Source: JALZMG01 sp963844175 (GTDB lineage Bacteria > Actinomycetota > Acidimicrobiia > Acidimicrobiales > Ilumatobacteraceae). From it: DNA of 64,000 bases. A program made the translations under genes and the position numbers. The stretch covers positions 124,001 through 188,000 of the forward strand of contig CAWJNE010000021.1 in NCBI GenBank assembly GCA_963844175.1. The letters run 5' to 3'. This document shows, in pieces, positions 25,224 to 33,927 of this stretch. Under the pieces are notes generated by a model. That model ran no database searches. It had not been told where the DNA came from and saw only the letters and a program-made list of their open reading frames with translations. Numbering within the stretch: the first letter of the stretch is position 1; every line of letters starts with the position of its first letter.

Positions 25224-28200
25224 TCAGGCGCGGGTGAGGCGGAGGGTGACGAGCTCGAACGGGCGGAGGGTGAGGGTGACGATGCCGTCGCTGATGTCGA
25301 CCGCACCGGTCGGATCCTCGAGCAGGTCGCAGCGCCACGCCGCGGTGATCCGACCGTCGACCCGCACGGTCACGCCGGCCCGGTCGCCGCAGGCTTCGTG
25401 GAACCGCACGACCAGGTCGCCGCCGCCGTCGTCGGCCGGCTTGACGGCGTCGACCTCCACGCCCTGGCCGTCCACGCTGACGATCGGGGCGGGCACGCGC
25501 CCATCGAGGTCACCGGCTCCCCCGCCACCGCCGACCTCGCGCACCGGGAGGTTGAGGCGCTCGGCTTCGGCGACGACCTCGGCCAGGCCCGGCCCGTGCG
25601 GCAGCACGCTGACCGTCACCCGGTGCCGGCCCTGGTCGGGCAGCGGATCGGGGTAGCGGGCGGCGCGGGCCAGGCTGACCCGCACCACGCCGTCGAGCAC
25701 GGCATGGCCGTAGCGGCCGTCGTTGAGAACGGCGACGCCGAAGCTGGGCTCGGCCAGATCCACGTACCGGTGGGCGCAGACCTCGAACTTGGCGGCGTCC
25801 CACGAGGTCGAGGCGTGCGTCGGGCGGCGCACAGCACCGAACTGCACGCCGCACGTCGCGCCGTCGGTGTGGACGTCGATCGGGAAGGCGATCGACAGGA
25901 GGTGCTCGACGTGGTGCCAGTCCAGCTCGATGACGACGTCGAGCCGCGGTGATCCGGCCCGCAGCACGTACGTGAGCTCGGCGCTGGAGGGGCCGAACGT
26001 CCGCCTGGCCCGCGCCGCGCCCACGAGCGGGCCGCGCTCCACGACCTCGACGCCGTCACCGCCGAGCAGCTCCTCCGGATCGCGCCGGACCCACGACTCG
26101 AGGTCCCAGGCGTCGTAGCGGACCGGGCGGTCCGGTGCCAGCTCCAGCACCGCTCCCCGCCCTCCCGGGACGACCAGCTGGCGGACGTGAGCGAGGTCGA
26201 TGACCGAGGTGAGGTTGCCGTCCAGATCCCATGCCACCGCGAGCCGGCCGTTGGTCATCGTCCGGTCGGTGACGACGACCCGGTCATCGACGGGGAACGC
26301 GACGGCCGGCGCCAACCCCAACCCCGGTACCCGGGCCCGGAAGGCGTGCCGGCCGCCGGCGAGGACCTGCGACGGCCCGTCCCCGAGCGGCCGGGCGACC
26401 GTCGTCACCACCTCATCGCGCGCCACGGAGGCGCTGCTGGCGAGCACCGGTCCGACCGGCGCCAGCGAGTCGAGGACGTCGCCGACGATCGCCTCCAGCT
26501 CGTCGCCGATCCGGCGGTGGGCCGTCTCCGCATCGGCGTGGACCCAGGCGATCGACGAGCCCGGGATGATGTCGTGGAACTGCAGCGTCAGCACCTCGCG
26601 CCACAGTGGCTCCAGGTCGGCGACCGACCGCCCCGCCATGGCGCGCCACAGCTCGGCCTCGCGCAGCAGCCGCTCACAGCGCAGGTTGCCACCCTTGGTC
26701 CGCAGCTGGCTGGTCAACGTGCCGCGATGCGTCTCGAAGTACAGCTCGCCGCGCCACACCGGCACCGGCGCGCCGGCGGCGACCTCGGCGTCGACGTGAT
26801 CGAAGAACTCCTCGGCCGTGCCGAGCTCGACGCGCGGCATGCCGTCGAGGTCGGCCAGTCGGCGCTGCCGCTCGAGCATCTCGCGCGTCGGCCCGCCGCC
26901 ACCATCGCCGTACCCGAACGGCGCCAGCGACCACCCGCTCCAGGCGTGCTCGGCAAACCGCTCGACGGCGGCGCCGAGCTCAGCCGGCGTGATCTCGGCG
27001 TTGTAGGTGTCGACCGGCGGGAAGTGCGTGAGCACCCTGGAGCCGTCGATGCCCTCCCACCAGAACGTCGAGTGCGGGAACCGGTTGGTGCGGTTCCACG
27101 AGAGCTTCTGGGTGACGAACCGGCGCAGCCCGCCGGCGGCGAAGACCTGCGGCAGGCCGGCCGGGTAGCCGAAGACGTCGGGGATCCACACCTCCGTGCA
27201 GCGCCGGCCGAAGTGCGATTGGAACCAGCGCTGACCGTGGACGATCTGGCGCACGATGCTCTCGCCGGACGGCAGGTTCATGTCCGGCTCGACCCACATG
27301 CCGCCGACGGGGATCCACTGCCCCGCCGCCACCTTCTCGGTGATCCGCGCCAGCAGCTCGGGCTCGTGCTCGGCGATCCACTCGTAGTGCTGAGCCTGAG
27401 AGCACGAGAAGTGGAACTCGGGCCAGCGCTCCATCAGCTCCACCATCGAGGCGAACGTCCGCACACACTTGCGCTTGGTCTCGGGCAGCGGCCACAGCCA
27501 CGCCGTGTCGAGGTGGGCGTGCCCCGTCGCCACGATGCGATGCGCGCTGGTGCCGGCGGGCGCACCCAGCGCCGGGGCCAGCACCGCGCGAGCCTCTGCC
27601 GGCGACCCGCCGTGCGCCAGCAGGTCGAGCGCAGCGACCAGGACGCCGCGGATCCGATGCCGTCGAGGATCCGTCGCCCGCAGCGCCCGCATCACACCGT
27701 CGAGGACGTCAGCGTCGTGCAGCAGCGCCTCCGCCTCGTCGTCGACGAGGACCAGCTCGGCCCGGTCGAGCCGGTACAGCGGGCGCTCGCCGGCCGTGTG
27801 CGGCGAGCCCATCGTCGATGGCCGGAACTGCGGGAAGGCCGGGTTGGAGGCCGCCTCGACGACCAGCGCGATGGCGCCCGGGCCGGACGTGACCGGGACC
27901 GCCTGGCGACGTGGGTGCACGCCCTGCACCGGCCGGCCGAGCTCGTCGCGCACCAGCCCCTCGCACTGGAAGCCCGGCGCATCCATGCGGAAGCCGAGAT
28001 CGAGCAGCGCCTCGGTCCGCCTGCCCTCCCAGGACGGCGGGACGGTGCCGGTGAAGCGGAACCACGTCGTGCCCCACGGCGCGCCCCACGGCCGGCCGAC
28101 ATCGAACGGCGCCAGCTCATCGAGCGAGCGGCCGGCCTCGACCCCCAACGGCTCCCGGGCGACGTGGACGAGCCCCGGCAGCCGCTCGCTCAGCTCGCGC

Positions 28201-28238
28201 GCGATGCGCTCTTCGACCAGTTCGTGGTCGTCATGCAC
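25224..28238 (-). CDS. GH38 alpha-mannosidase
   Basis: 1004 aa, the usual size for bacterial class II mannosidases. The catalytic domain has GHAHLDTAWLWPLPE (zinc His/Asp), EVWIPDVFGYPAGLPQ (Asp nucleophile) and VTQKLSWNRTN. The N-terminal beta domain (PWGAPWGTTWFRFTGTVPPS) and C-terminal beta-sandwiches are complete. It removes alpha-mannose from glycans; with no signal peptide visible it is likely cytoplasmic. The GTG at 28238 is chosen because the N-terminal similarity begins there. It overlaps the end of the GT2 gene by 49 nt. Confidence 0.9.
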   Translation of the reverse strand: MHDDHELVEERIARELSERLPGLVHVAREPLGVEAGRSLDELAPFDVGRPWGAPWGTTWFRFTGTVPPSWEGRRTEALLDLGFRMDAPGFQCEGLVRDELGRPVQGVHPRRQAVPVTSGPGAIALVVEAASNPAFPQFRPSTMGSPHTAGERPLYRLDRAELVLVDDEAEALLHDADVLDGVMRALRATDPRRHRIRGVLVAALDLLAHGGSPAEARAVLAPALGAPAGTSAHRIVATGHAHLDTAWLWPLPETKRKCVRTFASMVELMERWPEFHFSCSQAQHYEWIAEHEPELLARITEKVAAGQWIPVGGMWVEPDMNLPSGESIVRQIVHGQRWFQSHFGRRCTEVWIPDVFGYPAGLPQVFAAGGLRRFVTQKLSWNRTNRFPHSTFWWEGIDGSRVLTHFPPVDTYNAEITPAELGAAVERFAEHAWSGWSLAPFGYGDGGGGPTREMLERQRRLADLDGMPRVELGTAEEFFDHVDAEVAAGAPVPVWRGELYFETHRGTLTSQLRTKGGNLRCERLLREAELWRAMAGRSVADLEPLWREVLTLQFHDIIPGSSIAWVHADAETAHRRIGDELEAIVGDVLDSLAPVGPVLASSASVARDEVVTTVARPLGDGPSQVLAGGRHAFRARVPGLGLAPAVAFPVDDRVVVTDRTMTNGRLAVAWDLDGNLTSVIDLAHVRQLVVPGGRGAVLELAPDRPVRYDAWDLESWVRRDPEELLGGDGVEVVERGPLVGAARARRTFGPSSAELTYVLRAGSPRLDVVIELDWHHVEHLLSIAFPIDVHTDGATCGVQFGAVRRPTHASTSWDAAKFEVCAHRYVDLAEPSFGVAVLNDGRYGHAVLDGVVRVSLARAARYPDPLPDQGRHRVTVSVLPHGPGLAEVVAEAERLNLPVREVGGGGGAGDLDGRVPAPIVSVDGQGVEVDAVKPADDGGGDLVVRFHEACGDRAGVTVRVDGRITAAWRCDLLEDPTGAVDISDGIVTLTLRPFELVTLRLTRA

Positions 28239-29011
28239 GTCGCCATCATCGCTGGTGCCCCGCGCACCGTCACGCTTCGATGCGGGAGCCCCGCAACGTG
28301 GCCCCCGCCGCGCCAGAACGCCAGACGCAGGCGGGCGACGCCACGAAGGTCCTCGACGGCCGTCTGCACGATGCGCACGCGCGAGTCGGGATCGTCGACC
28401 CAGTCCACCGGCACCTCGTGAATGCGCAGGCGGTTGCGTTGGGCGAGCAGCAGCAGTTCGGTGTCGAAGAACCAGCTGTCGTCGACGACCTCCGGCAGCA
28501 GCACGGCGGCGACGTCGGCCCGGAGCGCCTTGAACCCGCACTGGGCGTCGCGCAGGCGCGTTCGGAACACAGCTCGCAACAGCCGGTTGTAGCACCGCGA
28601 GATCAGCTCCCGCTTGCGGCCGCGCACGACGGTCGAGCCGGCGGACAACCGGGACCCGACGGACAGGTCGGAGTGGCCCGACAGCAGCGGGGCGACGAGC
28701 GGGGCCAGCGCCTCGAGACCGGTCGACAGGTCGACGTCCGTGTAGGCGACGACCGACGCGTCCGATCGGGTCCACGCCGCCCGCAGCGCACCACCGCGAC
28801 CCTTCTGCGCGAGGTGCAGGGCCTCGACCCCCGGGAGCTCGGACGTCAACCGCTCGACGAGGGCCCAGGTGCCATCGGTCGACGCGTTGTCGACGATCGT
28901 GATCCGCCACCTCGGCCAGTCGGAGAGGTGGTGGTGGAGGGTGCGGATGGTCCGCTCGAGGACGTGCTCCTCGTTGTGGACGGGGACGACGAGGTCGAGC
29001 TGGACGTTCAT
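28190..29011 (-). CDS. GT2 polyprenyl-phosphate glycosyltransferase
   Basis: 273-aa GT-A fold enzyme. LDLVVPVHNEEHVLERTI is the nucleotide-sugar start, VDNASTDGTW follows, YTDVDLSTGLEAL holds the metal-binding DxD, and DAQCGFKALRADV with DSWFFDTELLLLA is the dolichyl-phosphate mannose/glucose-synthase-type acceptor region. No C-terminal membrane helices are present. It overlaps the GT39-type gene by 4 nt (ATGA), so it probably makes the lipid-linked sugar that enzyme uses, as in the YkcC-YkcB pair of Bacillus. Confidence 0.87.
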   Translation of the reverse strand: MNVQLDLVVPVHNEEHVLERTIRTLHHHLSDWPRWRITIVDNASTDGTWALVERLTSELPGVEALHLAQKGRGGALRAAWTRSDASVVAYTDVDLSTGLEALAPLVAPLLSGHSDLSVGSRLSAGSTVVRGRKRELISRCYNRLLRAVFRTRLRDAQCGFKALRADVAAVLLPEVVDDSWFFDTELLLLAQRNRLRIHEVPVDWVDDPDSRVRIVQTAVEDLRGVARLRLAFWRGGGHVAGLPHRSVTVRGAPAMMATCMTTTNWSKSASRAS

Positions 29012-31086
29012 GCCGCTGTCTGAGTCAGGTCGTAGAGCTCGACGCCATCCACCGTGACCTGGGCGAAGTGCTCGGTCACCCACTCGGTGATCAGCTCCGG
29101 CTCGTCGCTGCCGCCCATCGAACCGCCGGGGCCGCCCGTCCCGCCGGCGATGTACCAGTGGATCTGCTCGGCGGCGACGAGCTCCTGGAACTCGGCCAGG
29201 GTCGGCGACGGGTCGCTGCCGTTGAAGCCGCCGATCGGCATCACCGACCGCTCGGTCGCCAACTGATACCCGGCGGCGTTGTTGGCACCGAGGGTCGCGG
29301 CCACCCACTCGAACGCATCGGAGTCCTCCATCAGCGCGTCGACGAGCTCGGCGCTCGGCTCGGTGGCACCGAGCAACCCGCCCATCCCGCCTGCGCTTGC
29401 GGGCCGGCCCCCGTCGCCTCCGTCACCTCGACCAGGCCGGCCGCCCGGCGTCGCCTGCGGCGGTGCGCCCTGCCGGGCACCCGGCTGCACCGTCGGCGGG
29501 CCACCGGCGGCGGCCGGGCCGCCGCCCGCTCCGGGGCCTGACGGTGATCCGGTGGACGGACCGGCTGTGACGATGGCACCCGAGCGGGGCTCGGCCGCCG
29601 TGGCGACGGAGAACGCCGCCGGGCCGGTCAGCGCGACGACCGCTCCGACGATGCCGGCGGCGGGCAGCAACCGGCGGTCGAGCCGATCGCCGACGACGAC
29701 GGCCAGCCCGGCGAGGACACCGACGGCCACGATGGTGACGGCGATCCACGGATACCAGTCGCCCGCCCGGCCGAGCAGCCGGCTCGACCACCAGGCCGTG
29801 GCGACGATCGTGCCGCCGAGGACCAGCCGCGCCGCGAGGTGCCGGCGGTGGGTCCACAGCACGTGTCCGCCGACGCCGACGAGCCCACCGATCGCCGGGG
29901 CCAGCGCCACCAGGTAGTAGTCGTGGTAGATGCCGCGCATCCAGGCGAAGACGGCGGCGGTGACGAGCAGCCACCCGCCCCAGAGGATGATCCCGGCGCG
30001 AGCGCGGTCGGTCCGCTCGCTCCGGCGGGTGATCCACAACGTCGCCGCGCCGAGCACCAGCGCCGCCGGGAGCAGCCAGGCGACCTGACCGCCGCCGACG
30101 TCGCCGAACAGGCGCGTCAGCCCGGTCTCGCCCCAGCCCATGCCGCCACCGACGCTGCCCGTCTCGTCGCCGGTCAGTCGGCCGAGGCCGTTGTACCCGA
30201 ACGTCAGCTCGAGGATGCTGTCGGACTGCGAGCCGCCGATGTACGGCCGGGCGTCGGCCGGCACGAGCTCGACGAGGGCGATCCACCAACCGGCGGCGGC
30301 AATCATCGTCGCGCCACCGGTGAGCAGCGCACCGATGCGGCGGCGCAACCCGACGGGCGCGGCGACCAGGAAGGTCAGCGCCAGCGTCGGGACCACGAGC
30401 AGGGCCTGGAGCTGCTTGGTCAGGAAGGCGAAGCCGACGAACGCCCCGGCGGCCGCCATCCAGCGCGCCGGCGACCCATCGATCGCCCTGACGACGGCGT
30501 AGGCGGCGAGCGTCATGAGCAGGGCCAACAGGGCGTCCGGATTGTTGAAGCGGAACATCAGCGCGGCGACGGGCGTGAGGGCCAGCACGGCACCGGCCAG
30601 CAGACCGGCCAGCGGCGACGCCCAGCGGCGCACGGACCCGTAGAGGGCAGCCACCGCCCCGACACCCATGAGCGCCTGGGGGACGAGGATGCTCCACGAG
30701 CTCAGCCCGAAGGCGCGCACCGACAGGCCCATCACCCAGATGGAGGCCGGCGGCTTGTCGACGGTGATCGACCCGGCGGCGTCGGAGGCCCCGAACAGCA
30801 GCGCCCACCAGCTCTGCGATCCGGCCTGCGCCGCCGCCGAGTAGTAGGCGTTGGCCCAGCCGGACGCCGAGAGCCCCCAGAGGTACAGCACCCCGGTGGC
30901 GGTCAGCAGCACGGCCAGGCCAACCCGCTCCGCGGATCGCCAGCCGCTGCGTCGAGTCAGCCTGATCGTCGAGTCGACATCGATCGGCGGGCCATCGACG
31001 TCCGGCGGTGCGACGGGGCGCAGCGGCGGACCGGCGGGAGGGTCGAACAGCACGGTCACCCGGGGATCGAACGCCCCGGGGATCAC
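29008..31086 (-). CDS. Membrane glycosyltransferase, GT39/ArnT-like (YkcB type)
   Basis: About 692 aa with roughly a dozen membrane helices. The family signature near the N-terminus is GWANAYYSAAAQAGSQSWWA with FGASDAAGSITVDKPP, in which the acidic residue after the first helix is the presumed base. MFRFNNPDALL and GIYHDYYLVALAPA are further conserved loops. A Gly/Pro-rich exported linker and a C-terminal domain (YQLATERSVMPIGGFNGSDP) follow. Substrate is probably polyprenyl-phosphate sugar, acceptor unknown. The GTG at 31086 is chosen because the longer ORF translates a terminator hairpin; the start is uncertain. Confidence 0.85.
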   Translation of the reverse strand: MIPGAFDPRVTVLFDPPAGPPLRPVAPPDVDGPPIDVDSTIRLTRRSGWRSAERVGLAVLLTATGVLYLWGLSASGWANAYYSAAAQAGSQSWWALLFGASDAAGSITVDKPPASIWVMGLSVRAFGLSSWSILVPQALMGVGAVAALYGSVRRWASPLAGLLAGAVLALTPVAALMFRFNNPDALLALLMTLAAYAVVRAIDGSPARWMAAAGAFVGFAFLTKQLQALLVVPTLALTFLVAAPVGLRRRIGALLTGGATMIAAAGWWIALVELVPADARPYIGGSQSDSILELTFGYNGLGRLTGDETGSVGGGMGWGETGLTRLFGDVGGGQVAWLLPAALVLGAATLWITRRSERTDRARAGIILWGGWLLVTAAVFAWMRGIYHDYYLVALAPAIGGLVGVGGHVLWTHRRHLAARLVLGGTIVATAWWSSRLLGRAGDWYPWIAVTIVAVGVLAGLAVVVGDRLDRRLLPAAGIVGAVVALTGPAAFSVATAAEPRSGAIVTAGPSTGSPSGPGAGGGPAAAGGPPTVQPGARQGAPPQATPGGRPGRGDGGDGGRPASAGGMGGLLGATEPSAELVDALMEDSDAFEWVAATLGANNAAGYQLATERSVMPIGGFNGSDPSPTLAEFQELVAAEQIHWYIAGGTGGPGGSMGGSDEPELITEWVTEHFAQVTVDGVELYDLTQTAA

Positions 31087-31161
31087 ACCGGACCGTGGGC
31101 CCGCCGTGAGTTTGCTCAGAACCCAACCCTCTGCGGTCGAGCCATCATCGGCCAGACGCGC

Positions 31162-31193
31162 CGGTGGGGCCCGGCGGGTGCCGGGCCCCACCG
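31162..31193. terminator. Strong GC hairpin between the secreted repeat protein and the GT39 gene
   Basis: A perfect 14-bp inverted repeat with a 4-nt loop: CGGTGGGGCCCGGC (31162-31175) and GCCGGGCCCCACCG (31180-31193). It lies 28 nt past the stop of the minus-strand secreted-protein gene. There is no T-run, common for actinobacterial terminators. Confidence 0.75.
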
Positions 31194-31221
31194 ACGCGGG
31201 GGAGCACGTTGGAGACGGTGG

Positions 31222-31638
31222 TCAGCTGCCGCTGTCGGTCGTGGGGGTTTCCGTGGTCGGGGTCTCCGTGGTCGGGGTCTCCGTGGACGGGGTCTCCGTG
31301 GTCGGGGTCTCGGTGGACGGCGCCTCGCCCTCGGCGGGCCGATCGCCGCGCGGGCCGCGCCCGCCGCCATCGCCGGCACGGTCGCCGCAGCCCTCCTCGG
31401 CGTCGTCCGACGACGAGCTGTCGCCGCTCGGCGCCGTGCCATCGGTGCCGTCGTCGGTCGTGTCGTCGGCCTCGGGGGTGGTGACGGTGCTGTCGGTGCT
31501 GTCGGTGCTGTCATCGACCGTCGACGGTGTGACGGTGTCGGTCAGCGTGCCGTCGTCGGTCTGCGCGGCGGCGATGCCGGCGCCGGTGGCCAGCGTGGCC
31601 ACGCCGGCGGCCGCCGCCAGCACGTATCGGGTCTTCAT
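31222..31638 (-). CDS. Secreted acidic Ser/Thr-rich protein with TETP repeats
   Basis: 138 aa. A signal peptide (YVLAAAAGVATLATGAGIAAAQ) is followed by a region almost entirely of Thr, Ser, Asp and Gly, one Cys (EEGCGDRAG), and a C-terminus of five TTETP/STETP pentapeptide repeats. There is no folded domain and no cell-wall sorting motif. Proteins of this composition are frequent targets of O-glycosylation, and the adjacent GT39/GT2 pair could act on it; that link is inference from position. No homologue is recognised. Confidence 0.7.
   Translation of the reverse strand: MKTRYVLAAAAGVATLATGAGIAAAQTDDGTLTDTVTPSTVDDSTDSTDSTVTTPEADDTTDDGTDGTAPSGDSSSSDDAEEGCGDRAGDGGGRGPRGDRPAEGEAPSTETPTTETPSTETPTTETPTTETPTTDSGS
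31245..31319. repeat. Five tandem 15-bp units inside the secreted-protein gene
   Basis: Five contiguous copies of GGGTCTCCGTGGTCG (plus strand), with one to three changes per copy, coding for the TETP pentapeptides on the minus strand. Repeat number is expected to vary between strains by slipped replication. Confidence 0.85.
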
Positions 31639-31693
31639 CAGGGGAACCCTCCTCGGGTGTGGTTGGGACGATGGTCATCCAACGACACCCGCC

Positions 31694-33112
31694 TCACGGT
31701 TCGCCGAGGACCGCCTCCGAGTTCGCCGTGGATCGCTGGCGGGGCAGCGTCACCGTCACCGTCGTGCCCTGACCGGGCGCGCTCTCCACCTCGATCGCCC
31801 CACCGTGGGCGGCGACCGCCGCATCAGCGATCGACATGCCGAGGCCGCTCCCGCCTCGATCTCGAGCTCGCGCCGGGTCGGCGCGGTAGAAGCGCTGGGT
31901 GACGCGTGCCGCCACGTCGGCGGTCATGCCGGGACCGTGATCGATCACGGCGATCTGGGCCCCGGTGCGGTTCGTGGCCACGCGCAGCTCGATCGGGGAC
32001 GCCGGGGGTGTGTGGACGAGCGCGTTGCCGACGATGTTGGCCACCACCTGGCGGAGCCGGTCCTCGTCGCCGGACACGACGACCGGCCCGTCGAGCTGCG
32101 TCGTGATCGGACGGTCGGGGTCGACGGCGCCGGCATCGCGAGCGGCGTCGGCGACCAGGAGGGTGAGGTCGACCGGACGTTGCTCCAGCGGCCGACCCTG
32201 ATCGTGCTTGGCCAGGCTGAGCAGGTCGTCGACGAGGCGGGCCATGCGCACGGCCTCCTGCTCGGTGCGTCGCATCGCCTCGTCGAGCTCGGTGCGGTCG
32301 GCCAGTCCGCCGACGCGGTACAGCTCGGCGTAGCCGCGGATCGTCGTCACCGGTGTGCGCAGCTCGTGCGAGGCGTCGGCGACGAACCGGCGCAGGCGGT
32401 CCTGCGACTCGGCCCGCTCGGTGAACGCGACGTCGAGGCGTTCGAGCATGTGGTTCAGGGCCGACCCCAGCTGGCCGGCCTCGGTCGACGCCGGCGCTTC
32501 GGGCACGCGCGGGCTGAGGTCACCGCTGGCGATCTGCTCGGCGGTGCGGGTCATCTGCTTGATCGGACGGATCCCCAGGCGCACGACCCACCAGGCGACG
32601 GCGGCCAGGAGGGCCAGCACGATGGCACCGGCGATGAGCTCGACGGTGATGAGGTTCCCGATGGTGTCGTCGACGTCGGTGAGCGGGATCGCCTTGACCC
32701 AGAAGACGCCTGGTGACACCTCGAACGTGCGGACGCGGTAGCGCACGTCGTCGCCGCTGGCCGCTCCGACGGTGAACGGTTCACGCGTGCGCTCGCTCTG
32801 CGCCGCGGTCTCGGCGTCGACGGCCGGCGCCGATGCGGGGTCGTCGGTCAGCTCGGACGGACCGAACGTCGTCAGCTCGCCGCCGCTGAGGAGCCCCTCG
32901 TAGACGTCGGACGACCGTTCGTACGGCGGCGGGCCGGGACCGCGATCGTTCGGTTGCCGGTCGGCGAACTCGTCGACGGCCAGGCGGGCGTCGATCTGTT
33001 CGACCAGGGTGTCGCGGGTCGTGCGGGTGACGATCACGCCGACCACGGAGAGGGCGACCACCACCAGCGCCATCCCCGCCAGGAGGCGGGCGCGCAGTGA
33101 CAGCCGGACCAC
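31694..33112 (-). CDS. Sensor histidine kinase (TrcS/MprB-like)
   Basis: 472 aa. Two membrane helices (LAGMALVVVALSVVGVIV; LITVELIAGAIVLALLAAVA) flank an extracytoplasmic sensor of about 130 aa. The HAMP linker is followed by the dimerisation helix with phosphorylated His in DASHELRTPVTTIRG, then N-box NIVGNALVHTP, G1 DHGPGM and G2 GGSGLGMSI. Only 4 nt separate it from the response-regulator gene upstream, so both are one transcript. The stimulus is unknown. Confidence 0.92.
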   Translation of the reverse strand: MVRLSLRARLLAGMALVVVALSVVGVIVTRTTRDTLVEQIDARLAVDEFADRQPNDRGPGPPPYERSSDVYEGLLSGGELTTFGPSELTDDPASAPAVDAETAAQSERTREPFTVGAASGDDVRYRVRTFEVSPGVFWVKAIPLTDVDDTIGNLITVELIAGAIVLALLAAVAWWVVRLGIRPIKQMTRTAEQIASGDLSPRVPEAPASTEAGQLGSALNHMLERLDVAFTERAESQDRLRRFVADASHELRTPVTTIRGYAELYRVGGLADRTELDEAMRRTEQEAVRMARLVDDLLSLAKHDQGRPLEQRPVDLTLLVADAARDAGAVDPDRPITTQLDGPVVVSGDEDRLRQVVANIVGNALVHTPPASPIELRVATNRTGAQIAVIDHGPGMTADVAARVTQRFYRADPARARDRGGSGLGMSIADAAVAAHGGAIEVESAPGQGTTVTVTLPRQRSTANSEAVLGEP

Positions 33113-33116
33113 GAGG

Positions 33117-33797
33117 TCAGTCCCGGATCGCGTAGCCGATGCCGCGCACCGTGGTGATCAGCTTGTGCTCGTCGGTGTCCAGCTTGCGGCGGAGGTAGCC
33201 GACGTAGGTCTCGACCACTCCGCCGTCACCGCCGAAGTCGTACTGCCAGACGTGGTCGAGGATCTGCGCCTTGGACAGCACGCGACCCTTGTTCACGAGG
33301 AGGTACCGCAGCAGGTTGAACTCGGTCGGCGACAGGGAGACCTCCGTCCCGCCCCGGGTCACCCGGTGGGCGTCGTCGTCGAGCTCGAGGTCGCCGGCCT
33401 GCAGGACGGTGCGTTCGTCGCGTGCCTGACCGGTGCGGCGCAGCACGGCGGCCGTGCGGGCGACGAGCTCCTCGAGGCTGAACGGCTTCTGCAGGTAGTC
33501 GTCGCCACCCATCGTCAGGCCGCGCACCTTGTCCTCCGTGGCGTCTCTTGCGGTCAGGAACAGCACGGGCGTGTGGTCGCCGCCGGTGCGCATGCGCCGG
33601 CACACCTCGAACCCGTCGAGGTCGGGCAGCATGACGTCGAGCACGACGAGGTCGGGCGACTTCTCGTCGACGGCGGCCAGCGCCTCACGACCCGTCGACG
33701 CCGACGACACCTCGAACCCGTGATGCCGCAGGGCCGCTGCCAGCATCGATCGCAGGTTCTCCTCGTCGTCGACGATCAGCAGATGCTCTCCGGACAT
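33117..33797 (-). CDS. OmpR-family response regulator (TrcR/MprA-like)
   Basis: 226 aa. The receiver domain has the acidic pocket VDDEEN, phospho-acceptor Asp in LVVLDVMLPD, Thr in LFLTARDA and Lys in DDYLQKPFSLEEL. The C-terminal winged helix shows LSPTEFNLLRYLLVNKGRV and VETYVGYLRRKLD. It pairs with the kinase immediately downstream. The divergent YceI-like gene and the repeated CACAGGTTC sequence between them make that intergenic region the likely target. Confidence 0.93.
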   Translation of the reverse strand: MSGEHLLIVDDEENLRSMLAAALRHHGFEVSSASTGREALAAVDEKSPDLVVLDVMLPDLDGFEVCRRMRTGGDHTPVLFLTARDATEDKVRGLTMGGDDYLQKPFSLEELVARTAAVLRRTGQARDERTVLQAGDLELDDDAHRVTRGGTEVSLSPTEFNLLRYLLVNKGRVLSKAQILDHVWQYDFGGDGGVVETYVGYLRRKLDTDEHKLITTVRGIGYAIRD

Positions 33798-33868
33798 GGC
33801 GTCATCCTCGCGTGCGTCGCTGGGAGTTGGCTGAGAGCCAGGTGAGCATCCGCCCCGAACTCGCTGTG

Positions 33869-33907
33869 CACAGGTTCCCGGCCGGTTCTCAGCAAGCACA
33901 CAGGTTC
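33869..33907. promoter_or_regulatory. Direct repeat CACAGGTTC in the divergent RR/YceI promoter region
   Basis: CACAGGTTC occurs at 33869-33877 and again at 33899-33907, exactly 30 bp apart (about three helical turns). This fits tandem binding of an OmpR-type regulator on one face of DNA between the response-regulator gene and the divergent YceI-like gene. No binding data support it. Confidence 0.4.
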
Positions 33908-33927
33908 GCCGACCAAGCTGTCCGTCC

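Noticed and set aside
26187..28421. A 744-codon plus-strand frame opposite the mannosidase
   Set aside because: Biased composition (Arg, His, Gln, Pro) typical of an antisense frame, no domains, and the GH38 catalytic motifs are on the other strand.
31087..31191. An earlier start for the GT39-type protein at 31191
   Set aside because: The added residues are encoded by a perfect 14-bp hairpin that looks like the terminator of the preceding gene, and they have no family support.
31245..31319. Regularly spaced short repeats as a CRISPR array
   Set aside because: The 15-bp units are contiguous with no spacers and code for TETP pentapeptides in frame.
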